DNA from: Acidiferrum sp963764675
Lineage (GTDB): Bacteria; Acidobacteriota; Terriglobia; Acidiferrales; UBA7541
DNA length: 64,000 nt
Assembly: GCA_963764675.1 (NCBI GenBank)
Contig: CAVXTQ010000011.1
Coordinates: forward strand, 892,087 to 956,086
Direction of reading: 5' to 3'
The stretch's first letter is position 1. Each line of letters starts with the position of its first letter. Positions 35,511-44,495 of this stretch are shown piece by piece. The position numbers and the translations under genes are program-made. Under the pieces are notes generated by a model. It searched no databases. It had not been told where the DNA came from and was given only the letters and a program-made list of their open reading frames with translations.

Positions 35511-35716
35511 GCCAACCGGTCGAAGAACCATGTGGGTGGGTCTACGGTAGCTCGATAGTTTTCTGACTTCGGAACCTGCGTTCAATTCACAACAGGGGGA
35601 ATATTATGCGTCGGCCACTGTGCGGCCGGACAATCAGCCAGTCTCAATCACTGGATAGAGAATAGCGTCAAGAGGCTGGAGTAGAGTTTGCGAGTGTCTC
35701 TGATTCTTCGGCGCTG

Positions 35717-36574
35717 TTATTGGGGTGAATTGCTGCTGTCGTCAGGACGCCTCTTGAGCACTGGTCGGTTCGGATCAGATTCCGGGCCGGTCTGCATGTT
35801 TGAGCTGGCGACGTCGTACACGTATCGTATGACGACGGGCGTTTTAGATCGACCGTTGTCGATGTGCAGGGTTTCGTGTAAGTTCCGACCGTCTTGGGAC
35901 AATTCGAACGTTCGACTCATTTTCCCGCCAAGCGGACTTTTTTCATCCGACACAAGCTGACTTCCATTCCAGTGCGCCGCAACCTCCTGATGGTTGTTGT
36001 CCGTGGACTTCTGCAATTGCCGCCCATCCGTATACAAAATCAGCTTATGGAATTGATCATCCGTCACATCGACTTCAGGGTTTTTCAGTTCGATGTTTAG
36101 CGACTCCGAAGAGTAAATCAGCGGCTGCATTTTGGGGTTGTCTTCAATGTCCTGTCCGGTATTTCGTTGTCCTCCGTAGGGTCCTCCACCTCCGTTCCCA
36201 GGATAGGGAGAACCTCCCCGACGGCCGCCGCCGGGATAGCCTCCAGGATAACTCCCCGTGTTGCCGCCTCCAGGATAACCGCCAGTGTTGCCGCCACCGG
36301 GATAACCGCTCGTGTTGCCGCTGCTTGAGCCTTCCGCAGCTCGAACTCGCTGCCGGGGATCATCGCTTTCATCGCGATTCAGCTTCCAAGGCCCGACAAG
36401 AGTCGTTCTCGCTGGCAGCTGCGGCTGTTTGGGTTTGGCAGAAGGCTGCGGAGGCTGCGCTGGCGCCTGCTCTTGTGATTGGGCCGGGACAATCGGCCCG
36501 GGCGCCGCCTGTGCATTCAGGCGTTTCGGACTCGTGAGTGAGGCTGCAATCAGGAATCCCCAAAAGACAACCAT
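35717..36574 (-). CDS. Secreted glycine-rich repeat protein
   Basis: About 285 residues from ATG 36574, with a hydrophobic leader (MVVFWGFLIAASLTS) ending near NAQA. A longer frame starts at 36682, and a TTG further upstream with Lys/Arg would give a better n-region. A Pro/Gln-rich stretch is followed by SGYPGGGNTGGYPGGGNTG repeats. A C-terminal beta-rich domain follows (LIYSSESLNIELKNPEVDVT, HLILYTDGRQLQK-like, GRNLHETLHID). I recognise the C-terminal style from Acidobacteriota secreted proteins but cannot assign function. Confidence 0.65.
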   Translation of the reverse strand: MVVFWGFLIAASLTSPKRLNAQAAPGPIVPAQSQEQAPAQPPQPSAKPKQPQLPARTTLVGPWKLNRDESDDPRQRVRAAEGSSSGNTSGYPGGGNTGGYPGGGNTGSYPGGYPGGGRRGGSPYPGNGGGGPYGGQRNTGQDIEDNPKMQPLIYSSESLNIELKNPEVDVTDDQFHKLILYTDGRQLQKSTDNNHQEVAAHWNGSQLVSDEKSPLGGKMSRTFELSQDGRNLHETLHIDNGRSKTPVVIRYVYDVASSNMQTGPESDPNRPVLKRRPDDSSNSPQ

Positions 36575-36757
36575 TGGAGTGGATCGTGCTTTCAAGTTTG
36601 TCTCCGACACCAGCGTGACTGCGGTGATCCACCGCGCATTTGCTAATGATGCGGCCCTTAGCACTTTAGTTGCCTCTGCCAAGGCTGATTACTTTACTGG
36701 CCGCGAGCGATCTCCGAGGTATTCAAGCGCAATACTTCTCCCCCACCAAAGGTAGTT

Positions 36758-36985
36758 TCCGATTGGCGCTGCCAGCTCAACCGGTCGATGCAACACCATC
36801 TAATCAGTTGATCCGACAATACTTTCCCTGGAGAGCCGATCAGTTTGGCTGTACTCGGTCAAAACCTAGCCAGGGTAGCGTTCCGGCTGATCTAACCTAG
36901 CGAGCGAATTTTGCCTTTGTTTTCAATGCAAGGTGGGTTCGAGCAGAGTGTTGCGTCGACCCATTGAGACCGCCGCGTTTACCAG
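36758..36985. mobile_element. MITE-like element, copy 1
   Basis: About 230 bp with no open frame. Inverted ends: TCAACCGGTCGATGCAACAC at 36777-36796 and the complement of TCAATGGGTCGACGCAACAC at 36948-36967, 17 of 20 matching; weaker pairing extends outward. A second copy is at 49812-50041. The inner end resembles IS30-family ends (GGTCAACGCAACA). Confidence 0.65.
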
Positions 36986-37094
36986 GCATTGGATTGTTTC
37001 CCACTCAAATAGAACGCCTTCATTCGTGAGCGCGTCAATTGGACATTGACGCTGTCATGTACTTTGCATTATAAAGTACTTGGAGGATGCTCGG

Positions 37095-37493
37095 ATGCAA
37101 ATGTCGAAACCGTTCCAATTGCCAATTTTTGCTATCAGTGAGTGGTTATTGGTTTTGCCCGCGACCGTGTTCCTCGCGGCGGCCTCACTGCGCCTCCTTC
37201 GACCTCGCCAATACCAGCCAGCACGCGCAGGTTGGATCATCTTCGAGTGGTCCACTACCCACATCTCGCACCTTGGCGCGGCGGTGCTCTTCCTCGGAAT
37301 GCCTGCCTTGGTACTCGTTGCTGGTTGCGGCGCGCTACTCCGAATGTGGCGCGGGGATCAGGCCTTGCGCCACGATGTACTCCTCGGGCTTACCGTCTTC
37401 CGGCGGCATTTGGCGACTGGTTTCCTGGCATTGGCAACTCTGCTAGGAGCAATAATTCTCGCGCTCGCTGTTGCTCACCTCTTTACGGATTGA
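37095..37493 (+). CDS. Membrane protein
   Basis: 132 residues from ATG 37095, with GGAGG at a good distance. Three hydrophobic segments: about 10-32, 58-84 and 105-128. No family recognised. It is followed by another small membrane protein in the same direction. Confidence 0.6.
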   Translation: MQMSKPFQLPIFAISEWLLVLPATVFLAAASLRLLRPRQYQPARAGWIIFEWSTTHISHLGAAVLFLGMPALVLVAGCGALLRMWRGDQALRHDVLLGLTVFRRHLATGFLALATLLGAIILALAVAHLFTD

Positions 37494-37577
37494 GGCGAAA
37501 CTTGTCGAGCAGGCTATCAGCGCAGCGCCGCAAAAAAATGCCTAGCCGTGACAACTAGCCGGTAAGGAAGTGACGCT

Positions 37578-37865
37578 ATGCAAGGGCAGCCAATCAACCG
37601 CATTAGCGGCAAAGTTCTGGTCGTCCTGTCGCTTACGGCCTTGTTTGCGGTACTTACTGGGTACACTCATCCGCCTCAACCGGACGAAGGCGCTGCGGCA
37701 CATATCTTTCAGCTGTCAATCGTGGCGCTAGTACCTATGATTTTAGTCTTCCTCGCCACGGCGGATTGGCGCCACCCTTTGCGAAGCGTTCGACCATTGG
37801 CATTTCCCGCCACCTCTTTGTTTCTTGCGTTTGGAGCCCTCTATTACCTTGAGCACTACCGATAA
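37578..37865 (+). CDS. Small three-helix membrane protein
   Basis: 95 residues with hydrophobic segments at about 10-27, 42-60 and 74-90. ATG 37578 lies behind GGTAAGGAAG. It is probably co-transcribed with the membrane protein 85 bp upstream. Function unknown. Confidence 0.6.
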   Translation: MQGQPINRISGKVLVVLSLTALFAVLTGYTHPPQPDEGAAAHIFQLSIVALVPMILVFLATADWRHPLRSVRPLAFPATSLFLAFGALYYLEHYR

Positions 37866-38001
37866 ACAACGCAGACTAAACCAATTCCTTGCAGCAGTTG
37901 GTCCGGTAACCGCATTACACGTCCAGGTAGATTACTAATGGGATGGTCCGCCGCTTTTACCGAGCCAACGGGGCGGTTATAAGAGGTGGAGGAGGCCTCC
38001 C

Positions 38002-39039
38002 ATGGAACTACACACCATCGGCATTGATCTTGGTAAGACAGTCTTTCATCTGGTCGGGCTCGACCTGCACGGCGAGGTCGTGGTGCGCAAGAAGTTCTCG
38101 CGCACACAGCTGCTGCGCTTCACTGCCAACGTACACGTCGGGTTGATTGGCATGGAAGCCTGCGGAGGTTCGCATTTTCTTGGCCGAGCACTGCGGGAAC
38201 AGAGACACGAGGTGCGACTGATTCCGGCGCAATATGTGAAGCCGTACGTGAAAACGAACAAGAGCGACTACATCGATGCCGAGGCGATCGCTGAGGCTGT
38301 CACACGGCCGACGATGCGTTTCGTGCCGGTCAAGACTGATGAGCAGCTGGATATGCAGTCCCTGCATCGCGTGCGCGAGCGTTGGGTGATGCGTCGCACG
38401 GCAGTCATCAACCAAATTCGTGGATTGCTGCTCGAACGAGGCATAACTCTGCGGAAGGGGCGGCACCACGTGCATGCCGCTTTACCGCTGATCCTGGAAG
38501 ACGCCGACGCTAATCTATCGGGCGCCGTGCGCCTGCTGCTGACCCAACTGAAGCTGGATCTTGATCAGTTGTCGGTGCGGATTGACGAAGCCGATGCGGT
38601 GATCCAGAAGACCGCTCATGAGAACGAAGCCTGCCAACGGCTCGTGGCCATCCCTGGCATCGGACCAGTCACGGCCACCGCACTCATCGCGGCGATCGGC
38701 AACGGAGGGGCCTTCCACAAGGGGCGGGAGTTCGCAGCTTGGATGGGGGTGGTTCCTCGCGAACACTCCACCGGCGGCCAGCAGAAGCTGCTCGGTATCA
38801 GCAAACGTGGGAACTCTTACTTGCGAAGACTGTTCGTGCAAGGCGCACGTGCGGTCCTGCTACAGCGCACGAAGCAGTCTTCCGGTCTGCGTGCGTGGTT
38901 GGCACAGCTCACATCGCGCACGCACCGCAACGTCGCCGCCGTAGCGTTAGCTAACAAACTCGCCCGCATCGCCTGGGCCGTGCTCGCGAAGAATGAACAA
39001 TATCGACCCTCGGTGGTCCCCGACGTAGCTGCAGCTTAG
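38002..39039 (+). CDS. IS1111-type IS110 transposase (DEDD)
   Basis: 345 residues, full length. GIDLGKTVFHLVGLD (first Asp), LIGMEACGG (Glu), and NKSDYIDAEAIAEA (Asp pair) form the RuvC-like DEDD domain. The transposase_20 domain follows, with IPGIGPVTATALIAAIG, AAWMGVVPREHSTGG and LLGISKRGNSYLRRL, including the conserved Ser-type region. An AGAGGTGGAGGAGG site precedes the ATG. It appears active. IS1111-group enzymes use a non-coding RNA from the element to choose sites. Confidence 0.95.
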   Translation: MELHTIGIDLGKTVFHLVGLDLHGEVVVRKKFSRTQLLRFTANVHVGLIGMEACGGSHFLGRALREQRHEVRLIPAQYVKPYVKTNKSDYIDAEAIAEAVTRPTMRFVPVKTDEQLDMQSLHRVRERWVMRRTAVINQIRGLLLERGITLRKGRHHVHAALPLILEDADANLSGAVRLLLTQLKLDLDQLSVRIDEADAVIQKTAHENEACQRLVAIPGIGPVTATALIAAIGNGGAFHKGREFAAWMGVVPREHSTGGQQKLLGISKRGNSYLRRLFVQGARAVLLQRTKQSSGLRAWLAQLTSRTHRNVAAVALANKLARIAWAVLAKNEQYRPSVVPDVAAA

Positions 39040-39155
39040 CGACGACTGCGGAGAACATGATTTCTTACCAGGTCTGCTGGCGAATGAGGAGATGGCACAA
39101 CGGTCGAACCCGGCGCTCTTTAAACCCGTAACCGGAAGAAGTCTCTCGAGACTGA
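39040..39155 (+). ncRNA. Candidate bridge/seek RNA region of the IS
   Basis: In the IS1111 group the guide RNA is encoded after the transposase gene. The 116-bp interval up to the right repeat contains AGTCTCTCGAGACT, a perfect hairpin-forming dyad (GTCTCTCGAGAC at 39141-39152). The RNA itself is inferred. Confidence 0.4.
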
Positions 39156-39168
39156 ATTACTAATGGGG

Positions 39169-39792
39169 AAAAGAGCGCAGCGCATTCCATCCTGGCCAGG
39201 AGTGATTCACTCCAACAAAGGCCGTATACATTTGCGCAGACCAACCTGTGACATCCTCACATTTCGCTTGCGGCGAGGCGGCGGACCATACATTCCGGTT
39301 ACGCCCTGACTCGGGCGCAATCCGACGGGCGGTGATGATCCGCGAATGGCACTACGCCGATGACACGTCGAAAGACGCGGAGCCGGGCTATCTCAGACGC
39401 TACATCATGGGCCATTGGAAATTCGGGTATGCCTGTCCGTTTATGCATACATCTCGGCCGTTAGTCGCAGCATCCGTAGTTGCATATCCCCGGCTAACTA
39501 TATGAAGTCAGAGGGGTTACTTCACAGCAATGTGGCATAGAAACAGGTTTCCATGCGCCAGACCCCAAGGAAGGGAAAATAATGCGCGTAAGGGCTCCTA
39601 ATTGAGTCCTAGTGGCAGTCTACAAGGGAAGTAACCGGAGAAGTAGCTATCGGACATGATAACTAAGCATCTGCGTTGGTTTCTTGGTTCCCACATCTTG
39701 CGTAGTCGTTCGCGGATTTGCTCGATGTTTCCGGGTCGGCTTGAATACTCATCTTGTCAAGAGGAAACGGGAGGGGCAGGGTAACACAAACT
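39169..39792. other. Gene-poor interval
   Basis: About 620 bp after the IS. A short open frame at 39248-39505 has no convincing features. I see no RNA or repeat here. Confidence 0.4.
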
Positions 39793-40017
39793 TCAAGCAG
39801 GTTTTTCCGTTCTCCCTGTAGCGAGATTTTGAACTCCGGTGTCGGCCTCCGTCAGAGCACGATCTTCGTCGCTTCCAACTTCCACTGGGCTCAACCGTCT
39901 TAGCTCAACGGCCGATAGTGCCTCATGGATTCGCCCGTTCATTAGCAGGTTATCTGTTTCCCAGATTGCCGCCGTGTAGGGCTGCTGCCAATCGTAACCT
40001 GTCTCTGGATTGTTCAT
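39793..40017 (-). CDS. Small hypothetical protein
   Basis: 74 residues from ATG 40017, preceded by GAAGGACCG. Mixed, mildly acidic sequence (MNNPETGYDWQQPYTAAIWE) without membrane segments. Family unknown. Confidence 0.45.
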   Translation of the reverse strand: MNNPETGYDWQQPYTAAIWETDNLLMNGRIHEALSAVELRRLSPVEVGSDEDRALTEADTGVQNLATGRTEKPA

Positions 40018-40116
40018 CGGTCCTTCTTTCGCAAGGGGCGTAGAGCGACTGCGCGCTAACAGTAAATAGATATAGCCGTACGAGCAGTCCGTTCGGTAAA
40101 ACCTTGCTCCAATCGT

Positions 40117-40251
40117 TCACTTTGCGGTTGGATTTCCAATAGCCTTCGGCGCACCAGTTATGCGGACAATTTCATTTCGGCAAATACCATATGCAATCGC
40201 GGCCAACAAACCTCCAACGGCAATCGAGCCTAGAATCGCAAACGTAACCAT
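40117..40251 (-). CDS. Small single-helix membrane protein
   Basis: 44 residues: MVTFAILGSIAVGGLLAAIA, then YGICRNEIVRITGAPKAIG and a short tail. One transmembrane helix with a cytoplasmic-type basic tail. Its upstream region (40288-40355) is a diverged copy of the region before the OmpA-type gene, which supports a real transcribed gene. The ribosome site is weak. Confidence 0.45.
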   Translation of the reverse strand: MVTFAILGSIAVGGLLAAIAYGICRNEIVRITGAPKAIGNPTAK

Positions 40252-40287
40252 AAGGTTGAATCCATCGAACTTAAATCTGCAGGGACC

Positions 40288-40355
40288 AGGAACTTCCTTC
40301 GCAACTCATAGACCCTAGTATCGTTCTTCGCGATTCTGAATACTGTCCGGTAACG
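40288..40355 (-). repeat. Duplicated promoter-region repeat, copy 1
   Basis: A 68-bp segment similar to 42411-42478. On the minus strand both read ACCGGACAGTATTC, then ACGATA and TAGGGT, then a purine-rich GAAGGA. Each lies just upstream of a minus-strand gene. Confidence 0.65.
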
Positions 40356-40572
40356 TACGTTCCCAAGAGAAAGGTCAAGCAGGTTAGGCAGCGGTCTGCA
40401 AGTTGGGATTGCAGGCCTATGATCGACGCTGCTCCAACCAGGTTGGTACTTTCCGTGTGCACCGCCGCCAACTCCAGCTGCCCCACTGCGCAGTACCCAC
40501 TATTCCAGGATGCAAGGGAATGGGGATTCGGGGCAGGAACAGAAGATCTTGAGGGGAAAAAAGGTGGAAAAC

Positions 40573-40601
40573 AAAGCCGGGCTCAGAGCAAGCCCGGCTT
40601 T
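40573..40601 (-). terminator. Rho-independent terminator after the OmpA-type gene
   Basis: Perfect 11-bp stem AAAGCCGGGCT / AGCCCGGCTTT with a 7-nt loop, 13 bp past the stop codon at 40614, followed on the minus strand by a T-rich run (TTTGTTTTCC). Confidence 0.85.
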
Positions 40602-40613
40602 GGTGGAGTTCGG

Positions 40614-42410
40614 TTACTTCGGCGAAGAAAGTGAAACAAGAGGTGGTGCGTTGGGCGCGACGATCTGCGCGCCGATCACCTCACCGGAGACGACCAACTC
40701 AACGCGGCGGTTTTGTTGACGGCCTTCGGCGGTGTTGTTTGAGGCTATCGGCTGATTCTTGCCGAAGCCAGCTGCCGTAGTCGACGATTCTGGAACACCT
40801 TGCAGGGTCAGGTAACTCCTGACGCCCTCCGCTCGCTTTTCTGAAAGATCCTGGTTGAAGGCTTCTGTGCCAACGCTGTCGGTATTGCCCTCGATAGCGA
40901 GCTTCAGGCTCGGATACGCAAGCACGATGCCGGATATTTTGGCCAGCTTCTCGCGAGCCAGCGGCCGAAGTGTGAACCTGCCACTGTCGAAGAGAACATC
41001 AGACATGTTGACGACGAGGCCTCGCGCCGTGTCATGAGTCACAAGGATAGCGTTGAATTGTTGGAGTAGCCGGGCGCGCAGTTCTTCGCGATCACGCACC
41101 GCTTGTTGAAGCTGCTGATCGGACGAGGCGGCTGCGGCTCTATTGCGATCGGATTCCGCTTCTGCCGCCCGTTGTTGCTGCTCTGCAGCAGCGCGAGCTG
41201 TCTCCGCATCAGCTTGGGCGTTCGCGGATCGTTGAGCGTCCGCCTGAGCATCGCTGTTTGCGATTTCGGCGGTGATTCTACGTTGGGATTCCTGGTCTGC
41301 TCTAGCCTGGGCATCCTGCCCACGGTTCTCTGCTGCGATACGTTCAGCTTCTGTTTGTTGAAGCTGCTGATTCGATGCGACGGCGGCGGCTCTATTGCGG
41401 TCGGATTCAGCCTGTGCGTCAAGGCTTCTGCGGTTTGCCTCATTGCGTTGATGAACGGCGTCAATAGTTACGGCCTCGGCAGTGATTCGACGTTCTGCTT
41501 GTTGATCTGCGTTAGCGTTGGCATCTGCTTCACGGCCTGCAGCGGCGGCGCGTTCGGCGTCCAGTCGAGCTGTTTCGATGCTCTTCATCGCAATTTCACG
41601 AGCATCTTCTGCGGTTTGCACGGCTTGGCGCGACGTCGAAATGAGTTCCTTCTTGTCCGAATGCTTTCTGGTCGCGAGGTCATCTGCCTGCCTCATCTGG
41701 AGAGCGGCCTTTTCATAGCTCGGCCCTGCATACCTCTCCGCTCCGGCGGACTTAGCGATACGCATCGCATTGCGCGCTTCGTAGAATTCGAGCGGCAATC
41801 TAGCGTTTAAGACCACGGGATCGAATTCATAGCCCGTTGGAATGTACCCGCCACGGTCAATCAGCTCATACTTGGACTCCACGGCTTCGGTGGTACCGAC
41901 GGTGTCCGAGCGAACTTCATTTTCCAGGACAACCAAATTGCTGGGACGCCGCACCGCGTAATAAGGCTCTGCGGTCACGATGAGGGCGAAGGCCTGAAGT
42001 TGCGTTGTGGTGTCCAACTTGCTGCGGTGGTTGCCGCCGACGAGTACCTCGCCCAGATTCACGGGCCTTCCTTCGGGAGAGATGGCCCACAGAACGTAGG
42101 TCAGATATTCGTTACCGAAACTAGTAGGATTCTGTAAGCCTTGTAGTTCAATGACGATCTTCGTGTCGCCGCGCTTGCTCTGTACCGTGGCTTCGCCCTG
42201 CGCGCCCGGCATCAGGTTCGTACCACTGAAATTGATTTTTGTGGAGCCGCCGCGATGACCGTAGTTCACGGCACGCGCCGTGCGGCTGACCACATTGACG
42301 CGGAACGTGGGATCGCCCGGCTCGGCGGGCATATTTGTTTGGGCTTGGACAAGCGCGGAAGCGCTAAGCGCTAGCAAAACTGCTAAGGCAACTTTTGAAG
42401 TCTTTAACAT
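40614..42410 (-). CDS. OmpA/MotB-domain protein with long coiled coil
   Basis: 598 residues. A signal peptide ends at ALVQAQ, then a beta-rich N-terminal domain (residues about 30-190). Next comes an Ala/Glu/Arg-rich coiled coil of about 220 residues with repeating QAESDRNRAAA units. The C-terminal OmpA-like domain follows, with MSDVLFDSGRFTLRP, IEGNTDSVGT and RAEGVRSYL. It would anchor the outer membrane to peptidoglycan and span the periplasm with its coiled coil. A terminator follows it. Its promoter region is duplicated before the small gene at 40251. Confidence 0.88.
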   Translation of the reverse strand: MLKTSKVALAVLLALSASALVQAQTNMPAEPGDPTFRVNVVSRTARAVNYGHRGGSTKINFSGTNLMPGAQGEATVQSKRGDTKIVIELQGLQNPTSFGNEYLTYVLWAISPEGRPVNLGEVLVGGNHRSKLDTTTQLQAFALIVTAEPYYAVRRPSNLVVLENEVRSDTVGTTEAVESKYELIDRGGYIPTGYEFDPVVLNARLPLEFYEARNAMRIAKSAGAERYAGPSYEKAALQMRQADDLATRKHSDKKELISTSRQAVQTAEDAREIAMKSIETARLDAERAAAAGREADANANADQQAERRITAEAVTIDAVHQRNEANRRSLDAQAESDRNRAAAVASNQQLQQTEAERIAAENRGQDAQARADQESQRRITAEIANSDAQADAQRSANAQADAETARAAAEQQQRAAEAESDRNRAAAASSDQQLQQAVRDREELRARLLQQFNAILVTHDTARGLVVNMSDVLFDSGRFTLRPLAREKLAKISGIVLAYPSLKLAIEGNTDSVGTEAFNQDLSEKRAEGVRSYLTLQGVPESSTTAAGFGKNQPIASNNTAEGRQQNRRVELVVSGEVIGAQIVAPNAPPLVSLSSPK

Positions 42411-42478
42411 AGGTCTCCTTCGACAAACTCCGAAACCCTACTATCGTTCGTCGCCACTCCGAATACTGTCCGGTTAGG
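42411..42478 (-). repeat. Duplicated promoter-region repeat, copy 2
   Basis: Lies directly before the OmpA-type ATG and contains its GAAGGAGAC ribosome site. See copy 1 at 40288. Confidence 0.65.
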
Positions 42479-42727
42479 CACGGCATCGTGAAAAAGATGG
42501 AGCAATCATGTAGCGGCCTGTTCCCAGCGTCTCAAATCGGGTTTCGCGGTCAGGAGTTCGCCCTGTACGGAATCCGTCAGGGACGGATTTCAAGAAAGTT
42601 GCTTTTCACTTACGCACAGTGTCATTTTGGGGTGTGAGTGGTCCCGCTAGCAGAAATTACCAAAAACATACCGAAAGTGTCCCCAATCGAACAGATTTAC
42701 GGCTGCTTTTATAGCAGCCTAATCCGA

Positions 42728-42919
42728 ATGAGAATCGGACAACTGACCAAAAAACAGTTCTTCTCCGTCCCTTGCCCAACGTGCGGTGTTGCTGCCGGTC
42801 ACCGTTGTGTACTCCAGGCAGGTGGCTTACGCCTTGAACCGCACACGGATCGGAAGCTTTCTGCGGCTGAGGCGATTGAACGGAAAACCAAAATTCTGCG
42901 GGGTCCCAGAGGTCGATAA
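42728..42919 (+). CDS. Small zinc-ribbon-like protein
   Basis: 63 residues from ATG 42728; a longer frame from 42638 is possible. VPCPTCGVAAGHRCVL holds three Cys in a CxxC...C pattern, followed by His in EPHTDRK, giving a plausible zinc site. Similar short proteins occur in Acidobacteriota. Function unknown. Confidence 0.5.
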   Translation: MRIGQLTKKQFFSVPCPTCGVAAGHRCVLQAGGLRLEPHTDRKLSAAEAIERKTKILRGPRGR

Positions 42920-43022
42920 ATCTCCTTCCGACCAGCAATGCCGAGATGGCTGTTGGTAAGCCGTTGTTTCCAACAGTTATCCGGGAAGAACGCCGCTTTC
43001 CGCTAAGCGCGAAAGTTAGTGC

Positions 43023-43715
43023 TTACTCGTGCAGGACAACATTTAGGAGGGAATTATGGACCCGAAGTCCGCCTTCGTAATGAATGAATCCCAGTCTCTT
43101 GAACTTGTTCATGAACATATTCACCCGGGAGCGCGTGGTGCCGATCATTTCCGCCAGCGTCTCTTGCGATACTTTGGGAATGACGCTCTGCGGCTCGTCG
43201 TTCTTGCCATAGCGGGCTAGTAAGAGAAGCGTGCGAGCCAGGCGTTTTTCGGTTGAGTTGAAGAGTTGGTCGATTAAATCCTCTTCCACTCGGATATTCC
43301 TGGAAAGCATGTAAGCGATGAATCTGTCGGAAAGTTCATGTTCGGCGTGGAGCACGCGAATCATCTCGTCCTTATCAATCACGAGCATGGTGGTCGGTAC
43401 GGTGCTGGTGGCTGAGCCCATGCGAAGAGGCTGGCCCGCAAGACATCCTTCGCCGAGAAAATCCCCTGGCTTGAGAACGGCCACGACCGCTTCTTTGCCC
43501 GTTTCATTCACGACGGAAAGCTTGACGCCGCCCTGTTGAATATACATGACATGCCCGGCGGCATCACCTTGCGCGAAGATAGTCACTTTTTTCTGAAATT
43601 CAACAATCTTTCTCGCTACACCGGCCGAATCGAGAAAAGCTTGAACATCGAAAGTGGGCTTCTGCTTAAGTTTTATTTTGGATTTGACCTTGTTTGAACT
43701 GGCGGATGCTTGCAT
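43023..43715 (-). CDS. Crp/Fnr-family transcription regulator
   Basis: 230 residues. The cyclic-nucleotide-binding fold runs from about 35 to 140 (IFAQGDAAGHVMYIQQGGVK; GDFLGEGCLAGQ). The C-terminal winged helix includes VSQETLAEMIGTTRSRVNMF. The residue pattern in GEGCLAG is close to but not the same as the cAMP-binding GELAL of Crp, so the ligand is unclear. The cyclase at 44496 could provide a signal, which is speculative. Confidence 0.88.
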   Translation of the reverse strand: MQASASSNKVKSKIKLKQKPTFDVQAFLDSAGVARKIVEFQKKVTIFAQGDAAGHVMYIQQGGVKLSVVNETGKEAVVAVLKPGDFLGEGCLAGQPLRMGSATSTVPTTMLVIDKDEMIRVLHAEHELSDRFIAYMLSRNIRVEEDLIDQLFNSTEKRLARTLLLLARYGKNDEPQSVIPKVSQETLAEMIGTTRSRVNMFMNKFKRLGFIHYEGGLRVHNSLLNVVLHE

Positions 43716-43834
43716 AAATACACCACCTTTTTACAGGTTGCACCCGTATGTCATTCGAGTCAAGCAGTCCTTGATTGGTTAGCAGCGATCTAGCGATTCG
43801 AGGCTCCTCGAATAGTGTTCCAAAATGAGTACAG

Positions 43835-44041
43835 CTACTTCTTTGAAAGCTCGCCCTTGAAATGGCTTTCAACATCTTCCCGACTCAGCGGGTTTCTTGC
43901 CTTGTTCAATAGGACTGAATAGACGACCTCATTCCCTGCAAGCTGCGCGGTGATAAACGCCCCGCCCCTCGGGAGTTCTTGGTAGATGAACTTCACAATT
44001 CTGCCGTCTGCAAGTTTTTTGATCCACTCTTCGTCTGGCAT
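43835..44041 (-). CDS. Small hypothetical protein
   Basis: 68 residues from ATG 44041, with GAAGAGA upstream. Compact sequence (MPDEEWIKKLADGRIVKFIY) without membrane segment. No family recognised. Confidence 0.5.
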   Translation of the reverse strand: MPDEEWIKKLADGRIVKFIYQELPRGGAFITAQLAGNEVVYSVLLNKARNPLSREDVESHFKGELSKK

Positions 44042-44495
44042 TTTCGTATCTCTTCAGCCTACCAGCGTTTTCTAGCAGTCTCCCCCATGTTCCAAAACGG
44101 TCTCTCAATGGTACCTCCATCGCCGGAGCAATGCGCATGCTCAGGGGCGCGACGTAAACAACGTTGTTGTGTACGACAAACAGTAAGGCCAGTCGGTCCG
44201 TTGTATCTGCGGGACACAAAAAGTAAGGGCGCATCAGCGTTAAGCTCTTGCGCGTCTTAAATTGAGCCGTAAGGTTTTGATGCTTCCCGGTTCAGTCTGG
44301 CGTAAAAGATAATCCTGACTGTCGTCACTCGAATTCTCACTCTATCCCCGCAAAATCTGTGACAGACTGTGAAAATTTAGAGGCCTAAATCGAGCCCGCA
44401 AAAGGGCGGGTTCAAATCTCCACCCGTAGCCGCGAGTCGTTAACCACGGGTTGCGGACCTGGAAGCCGTTGATGGCGTTGAAGCCCAAGAAAACC
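44042..44495. other. Intergenic region with a tRNA-like 3' scrap
   Basis: No supported gene. GGGCGGGTTCAAATCTCCACCC at about 44404-44426 looks like a tRNA T-arm, but no matching 5' half exists. Confidence 0.35.

Larger units (their letters stand above)
37931..39168 (+). mobile_element. IS110-family (IS1111-group) insertion sequence
   Basis: The transposase gene is flanked by a 12-bp direct repeat, ATTACTAATGGG, at 37931-37942 and 39156-39167. These are the likely left and right junctions (duplicated core-type sequence, as expected for IS110 elements). Roughly 1.23 kb. The end after the gene (about 115 bp) is longer than the end before it (about 60 bp). Confidence 0.65.

Noticed and set aside
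39248..39505. Possible 85-residue gene after the IS
   Set aside because: No ribosome site, biased composition and no motif.
44400..44437. tRNA-like sequence with a T-arm
   Set aside because: No 5' half or anticodon arm can be folded; treated as a chance or very old remnant.
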